Shown here in pieces: positions 36,551-39,957 of a stretch of 39,957 nucleotides of DNA. The notes beneath the pieces are model-generated. The model was not told where the DNA came from and did no database searches. It saw only the letters and a program-made list of their open reading frames with translations. Location: IMG/VR virus record IMGVR_UViG_3300025039_000002, positions 1 through 39,957 of that record. One strand, written 5' to 3'. This DNA is from a virus. A program made the translations under genes and the position numbers. How positions within the stretch are numbered: position 1 is the stretch's first letter; each line of letters begins with the position of its first letter.

Positions 36551-37530
36551 GCCGCTCCGCAACCACCCGCCTCAAGGTCAACGCCCCGCTCGGCCGCATG
36601 CCGGTGCTGCAGTTCGTGCCGCCCAGCGAATTGAAGATCGACGCCACCTACCAGCGCAGCCTCGAAGCCAGCACCAGCCAGACGCTCGTTCGCAAGATCG
36701 CGCAGTTCTGGAATTGGGACCTGTGCCAACCTCTCGTGGTCGCGCGCCGGACCGATGGCGACCTGTTCGTGATCGATGGTCAGCACCGGCTCGAGGCGGC
36801 GCGGGTCCGTGGCGACATCGCTCAGCTGCCCTGCGTCGTCGTCGGATATGAGAGCACCGCCGATGAAGCTGCCAGCTTCGTTCACCTGAACCAGCAGCGC
36901 CGCCCGCTGGGTAAGCTCGATCTGTTCAAGGCTGCGGTGGCCAGCGAGGATCCCGAGGCGTGCGCGATCGTCGAGGCGCTGACGAAGGTCGGTCTCTCGA
37001 TCGCGCCGCATTCCAACTTCACCGCATGGAAGCCGGGCATGCTGTCGAACATCGGCGGCATCGAAAGCGCGTGGCGCGCCAAGGGCCCGCGCGTCACCGA
37101 GGCAGCGCTCGGAGTTCTCGCCGAAGCATTCGCCGGGCAGGTCCTGCGCTACGCCGGGACGCTCTTCCCGGGCATTGTTGCGCTCACCTGCGATGAGTTC
37201 GAAGGAAGGACGACGCCCGAGCGCCGCGCCAACCTCGTCAAGATGCTCGCAAGCAAGAAGCAGGCGGAATGGCGCAGCGAGATCATGCGCGCCCATGCCG
37301 ACAATCCCGACCTCGGCAAGCGCGACGCGGCGCCCAAGGTTCTGCGCGATGCCTGGCACGCTCGGTTCGGCTTCTTCACGAAGGAAGAGCCGAAGCGTCC
37401 GGCTTCCGATGCTCCGCTGCCGATGCCGACCGGCGAGGCGCGCTGGTGCGACCAGTGCGACATGCGGGTTTCGCCCACGGTCTCCGCGAACTGCAAGAGC
37501 CGGTTCTGCAGCTTGAAGGTGGCGGCGTGA
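36547..37530 (+). CDS. ParB/Srx-domain protein with C-terminal zinc ribbon, 327 aa
   Basis: Residues about 20-115 form a ParB-like N-terminal domain: PPSELKIDATYQRSL then LFVIDGQHRLEAARVRG (DGQHR at 77-81), followed by helical VHLNQQRRPLGKLDLFKAAV. Such phage ParB-like proteins include nucleases and NTP-binding proteins rather than true segregation factors. The C-terminus holds C301/C304/C316/C321, a zinc-knuckle. The gene is coupled by GTGA to the methyltransferase, suggesting a joint action on phage or host DNA. Confidence 0.82.
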   Translation: MSRSATTRLKVNAPLGRMPVLQFVPPSELKIDATYQRSLEASTSQTLVRKIAQFWNWDLCQPLVVARRTDGDLFVIDGQHRLEAARVRGDIAQLPCVVVGYESTADEAASFVHLNQQRRPLGKLDLFKAAVASEDPEACAIVEALTKVGLSIAPHSNFTAWKPGMLSNIGGIESAWRAKGPRVTEAALGVLAEAFAGQVLRYAGTLFPGIVALTCDEFEGRTTPERRANLVKMLASKKQAEWRSEIMRAHADNPDLGKRDAAPKVLRDAWHARFGFFTKEEPKRPASDAPLPMPTGEARWCDQCDMRVSPTVSANCKSRFCSLKVAA

Positions 37531-38261
37531 GCCGCGTCGAAATCATCGGCCGCGCCACGCTCTACCTCGGCGACTGCCTGTCGCTGGACCTGCCTCGCGT
37601 CGATCACATCATCACCGACCCGCCGTATGAAAAGATCATGCACGACAGCAAGTCGGGCATCAAAGGGTTGGTGCGCCCCGATGGTTCGCACCATTGGAAG
37701 CCGCTCGACTTCGCGCCGATCGACGAAATTCGCAGCGCGGTCGTGGCAATGGGCGGCCAGTGCGATGGTTGGTTCATCGCTTTCTGCACAGCGGAGGGTG
37801 TCGGGCGATGGGCCAACGAAATCAACGCCTCCCCCATGAAATACAAGCGCGCCTGCGTCTGGATTAAACCGGACTCGACGCCGCAGATGAACGGCCAAGG
37901 CCCGGCGCAAGGTGCCGAGAACTTCGTCTGCGCGTGGGCTGGAACAGGCTTCGCAAAGTGGAACGCGGGGGGCAAGCGCGGGGTCTATACCCACTGCGTC
38001 AACGGCCCCGAGCGTGACGGGCGCCACCCGACCGAGAAGCCGCGCAAACTCATGGCGGATCTGGTCTCGGACTTCACCATGCCCAACCAGACGATCCTCG
38101 ACCCGTTCATGGGCTCGGGAACAACCGGCGTTGCCGCTGTCCAAGCGGGCCGCGACTTCATCGGCGTCGAGAAGAGCCCCGAGTATTTCGACATCGCCTG
38201 CGAGCGGATCGACAAGGCGCAGCGGCAGGGTGATTTCTTCATCGAAGGGGCCGCCGCATGA
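37527..38261 (+). CDS. Beta-class DNA methyltransferase (N6-adenine or N4-cytosine), 244 aa
   Basis: GTG start. The catalytic DPPY (31-34) comes before the SAM-binding [10 protein letters not shown] (192-201), the order of beta-class enzymes such as CcrM; HPTEKP (168-173) is also conserved. The protein lacks the extra C-terminal DNA-binding domain of CcrM and is shorter (244 versus about 360), so target specificity cannot be inferred. No restriction enzyme gene accompanies it. Possible roles: anti-restriction, or epigenetic control together with the GcrA-like protein encoded downstream. Confidence 0.92.
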   Translation: MSRVEIIGRATLYLGDCLSLDLPRVDHIITDPPYEKIMHDSKSGIKGLVRPDGSHHWKPLDFAPIDEIRSAVVAMGGQCDGWFIAFCTAEGVGRWANEINASPMKYKRACVWIKPDSTPQMNGQGPAQGAENFVCAWAGTGFAKWNAGGKRGVYTHCVNGPERDGRHPTEKPRKLMADLVSDFTMPNQTILDPFMGSGTTGVAAVQAGRDFIGVEKSPEYFDIACERIDKAQRQGDFFIEGAAA

Positions 38262-38398
38262 GCCTCCCCCCGGCAGAAACCGAACAGCCCGACGACTTCG
38301 ACCCCCGCCTCGCGCGCAAGGCTTGGATTGCCGGCGCTTGCATCGTCGCGGCGTTCTGGGTCGCGGTCGGTGTGCTGGTCGCGGGGTGGTTGGGGTGA
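38258..38398 (+). CDS. Membrane micro-protein, 46 aa
   Basis: ATGA overlap with the methyltransferase stop. An acidic start ([20 protein letters not shown]) and one transmembrane helix ([20 protein letters not shown]). The stop overlaps the GTG of the next gene. Probably a small inner-membrane protein. Confidence 0.65.
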   Translation: MSLPPAETEQPDDFDPRLARKAWIAGACIVAAFWVAVGVLVAGWLG

Positions 38399-38871
38399 GC
38401 GGGTCGCAGCAGCTCCGGACCTTCCGCCGCGCAATCCGCGATGGCGCCACGCTTGAAGACGCCTGTGCCGCGACGGGCAACCTGATCGATCCCGCGGAAG
38501 GCAAGCTCTGGCTCGCCGCCGACGCCAAGAACCCTCCCCCGCCCGAAGCCTACGAGCTGATCGGGCACAACCTCCCACCGAAGGAACCCGCCATGGCCGA
38601 AGCCACCGATGAACGCCTGCGCTTGCTGATCGAGCGCATCGAGCGGCTCGAGGAAGAAAAGCAGGGCATCGCCGACGATATCCGCGACGTTTACGCGGAA
38701 TCCAAGGCGGTCGGTTACGACCCGAAGATCATGCGCCAGGTCGTCCGGCTGCGGAAGATGGACCCCAACGAGCGCGCCGAGCAGGAAACCATCCTCGAAA
38801 CCTACATGGCCGCGCTCGGCATGCTCGTCGGCACTCCGCTGGGCGATTACGCGGTTCGGCAGGCTGCCTGA
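38395..38871 (+). CDS. GapR-like (DUF2312) nucleoid protein with N-terminal extension, 158 aa
   Basis: The C-terminal 92 residues match DUF2312/Gap[41 protein letters not shown], then [13 protein letters not shown] and a final YMAALGML. In Caulobacter, GapR binds overtwisted A+T-rich DNA ahead of forks and supports replication. The first 66 residues ([20 protein letters not shown] and [15 protein letters not shown]) are an added domain found in phage forms. A second start at 38593 (ATG, AAGGAA upstream) would give GapR alone, so two products are possible. Confidence 0.88.
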   Translation: MSGSQQLRTFRRAIRDGATLEDACAATGNLIDPAEGKLWLAADAKNPPPPEAYELIGHNLPPKEPAMAEATDERLRLLIERIERLEEEKQGIADDIRDVYAESKAVGYDPKIMRQVVRLRKMDPNERAEQETILETYMAALGMLVGTPLGDYAVRQAA

Positions 38872-38874
38872 ACC

Positions 38875-39234
38875 ATGTCGTTCCTCAAGCCCCCGCACAG
38901 ACGCTGGTCGCGCAAGGACACCGCGGAGCTCGAGCGGCTCTGGCGCGCGAACGTCATGGCCAGCGACATTGCCCCGCGCCTCGGCCGCACCCGCTCTGCC
39001 GTCCTCGGCAAGCTGCATCGCATGGGTTTGCTCGGCATGGAGCCCGCCCGCCGCCGCGCTCGCGATGAGAGGATCGCCAGGCGCTACAGTGAAGGCGAAA
39101 CCGCCGCCCGCCTTTCGACCGTCCACGGTCTCTGCCCCGCCCGCATCACTGAAATCGCCCGCCTTTACGGCATCTATCGCGGTGCCGGGCGCCCTCGCGT
39201 CAACCCGGTCCGTCAAGGAAGCGCTCGAGCATGA
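38875..39234 (+). CDS. GcrA-like regulator, 119 aa
   Basis: The N-terminal domain RWSRKDTAELERLWRANVMA then SDIAPRLGRTRSAVLGKLHR matches the GcrA DNA-binding motif (W....E.L..LW....SA..IA..LG.TR.AV.GK.HR.GL). In Caulobacter, GcrA binds sigma70 polymerase and activates promoters with methylated GANTC. The C-terminal part (ARRYSEGETAARLSTVHGLC) looks like a second HTH rather than the GcrA polymerase-binding domain. Located directly after the GapR-like gene. Confidence 0.85.
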   Translation: MSFLKPPHRRWSRKDTAELERLWRANVMASDIAPRLGRTRSAVLGKLHRMGLLGMEPARRRARDERIARRYSEGETAARLSTVHGLCPARITEIARLYGIYRGAGRPRVNPVRQGSARA

Positions 39235-39518
39235 AAGGTGCCTCCCTCCCCCTCATCATCGAAGCTGCGTCAGAGCTTTTCGACATCGGCCCGCGTGACA
39301 TCCGCTCGCACTACAAGCCCATGCACCTGCGCGAAGTTCGCCAGGCAATCTCGGTTGTTGCGCGCGATCATGGCCACAGCTTCGAGGCGATCGGCGATGC
39401 TGTCGAGCGGCGCCATTCCAGCGTTGTCCGGTGGGATGCTCGGGCGCGTCGGAGGATCGTCAGTGATGAATCCTTCGCTGCAGGTGTCGACCGGCTCCGA
39501 GGGGCGGTGGCATCGTGA
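39231..39518 (+). CDS. DnaA domain IV-like DNA-binding protein, 95 aa
   Basis: The segment LREVRQAISVVARDHGHSFE then AIGDAVERRHSSVVRWDARA resembles the DnaA domain IV signature (RqiAmYL.Re.t..S...IG..fggRdHtTV). RHSSVV stands at the DHTTV position. DnaA domain IV reads DnaA boxes, so this protein could bind an origin or sequester DnaA boxes. It has no ATPase domain. Coupled by ATGA and GTGA overlaps to both neighbours. Confidence 0.72.
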   Translation: MKGASLPLIIEAASELFDIGPRDIRSHYKPMHLREVRQAISVVARDHGHSFEAIGDAVERRHSSVVRWDARARRRIVSDESFAAGVDRLRGAVAS

Positions 39519-39703
39519 AGCGCTATGGAAACCCAAAGCGCACCAAGCTCGCGCAGAAAACCGCCGCGGTCCAGATGCTGACCATGCGCCAGAGCCTCGA
39601 CGGGCTGACGGTTGAGACGCTGACCCGTTCCTATGGGCTGTCCGAGCCCGATGCGACCACGCTCCTTCGAGCGGAACAACAGCGCCGGGCGCACGCGGCA
39701 TGA
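39515..39703 (+). CDS. Small HTH-like protein, 62 aa
   Basis: GTG start. A basic N-terminus (MKRYGNPKRTKLAQKTAAVQ) is followed by a possible helix-turn-helix (LTVETLTRSYGLSEPDATTL) and an Arg-rich end. It overlaps the VRR-NUC start by ATGA. Perhaps a DNA-binding partner of the neighbouring replication proteins; function unknown. Confidence 0.65.
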   Translation: MKRYGNPKRTKLAQKTAAVQMLTMRQSLDGLTVETLTRSYGLSEPDATTLLRAEQQRRAHAA

Positions 39704-39957
39704 ACGCCTGGGCGAGCCTCGAATCCACGCTCGACCCCGAGCCGCTGTTCCCGACCGAAGCACCGGACGGGCGCAAGGACTGGACCGAGCTCAGCCGGCA
39801 AGTCGAATTCCGCGGCCTCATGCGCAACCTCGCGCCGCAGGTGCTGGTGTTCGCCAACGCCAATGCGGGCAAGCGCAACCCAGCCCAAGCGCGGCGCGAG
39901 GGCATCCTCGGCGGCGTGTTCGACCTTTCGATCGAGTGGAAGGACGGCCTCCATGCC
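39700..39957 (+). CDS. VRR-NUC domain nuclease, N-terminal part (continues at 128 after circular join)
   Basis: The first 86 codons of the 147-residue nuclease described at 2-313. The ATG at 39700 overlaps the previous stop. It contains the N-terminal helix with E36 (RQVEFRGLMRNL), and the GGVFDL strand with D75. The window ends exactly between codons 86 and 87; reading resumes in frame at base 128. Confidence 0.88.
   Translation, partial: MNAWASLESTLDPEPLFPTEAPDGRKDWTELSRQVEFRGLMRNLAPQVLVFANANAGKRNPAQARREGILGGVFDLSIEWKDGLHA
39831..39957. repeat. Terminal direct repeat, right copy
   Basis: Identical to bases 1-127. See the left copy. Confidence 0.95.

Noticed and set aside
1-39957. CRISPR arrays, retrons, diversity-generating retroelements and complete insertion sequences other than tnpB
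   Set aside because: No regularly spaced repeats, no reverse transcriptase motif, no template/variable repeat pair and no terminal inverted repeats with a transposase were seen.

Overview
The window is a complete, circularly assembled genome of a temperate phage. Its first 127 bases (1-127) are repeated exactly at its end (39831-39957), and one gene (a VRR-NUC nuclease) runs through that join, so the unique length is about 39,830 bp. Base composition is high in G+C. GcrA-like and GapR (DUF2312)-like genes, both alphaproteobacterial families, point to an alphaproteobacterial host, probably a sphingomonad or erythrobacter relative (inference). An integrase lies beside an attP core that reproduces the 3' half of a tRNA-Pro(CGG) gene. 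The virion genes are of the P22 (podovirus) type: terminase, P22-like portal, scaffold, P22-like coat, gp4- and gp10-like tail accessory proteins, ejection proteins and a tailspike set.

The switch is laid out as in lambda. An S24-type repressor (34707-35324, minus) is co-translated with a small membrane protein (34501-34710) in the position of lambda rex. It sits between two mirror-image promoter/operator pairs. Each promoter carries a near-palindrome close to GGGGGAAATTTCCCCC in its -35/-10 spacer and a second site about 31-32 bp upstream. One promoter (PL-like) drives a leftward operon from 34404 down to the integrase at 24561. That operon encodes a coiled-coil protein, a YqaJ exonuclease, an ExoX-like exonuclease, an HNH endonuclease, an ASCH protein, an excisionase and the integrase. 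It is interrupted by a TnpB gene in the opposite orientation (26539-27720) with all its nuclease residues. The other promoter (PR-like) drives a rightward operon from 35421 through the genome join to the lysis genes.

The rightward early part encodes a Cro-position regulator, several micro-proteins, a ParB-like protein, a beta-class DNA methyltransferase, a GapR-like nucleoid protein, a GcrA-like regulator, a protein resembling DnaA domain IV, the VRR-NUC nuclease and a primase-helicase. The run of methyltransferase, GapR, GcrA and DnaA-like genes mirrors the machinery that couples replication and cell cycle in Alphaproteobacteria and is the most distinctive part of the genome. Just after the helicase gene is a dense set of nested dyads (2903-3008), a candidate origin.

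The late region (3626-23545) runs: packaging, head, tail/neck, DNA ejection (one protein carries an M15-like peptidase domain), tailspike, then lysis (GH19 endolysin, holin candidates, overlapping i-spanin and o-spanin). A 19-bp sequence recurs three times at virion gene boundaries and nowhere else that I saw. Between the lysis genes and attP, four small minus-strand genes, three encoding membrane micro-proteins, look like a lysogenic (moron) cassette. Nearly all genes overlap by ATGA, GTGA or TGATG, implying pervasive translational coupling.
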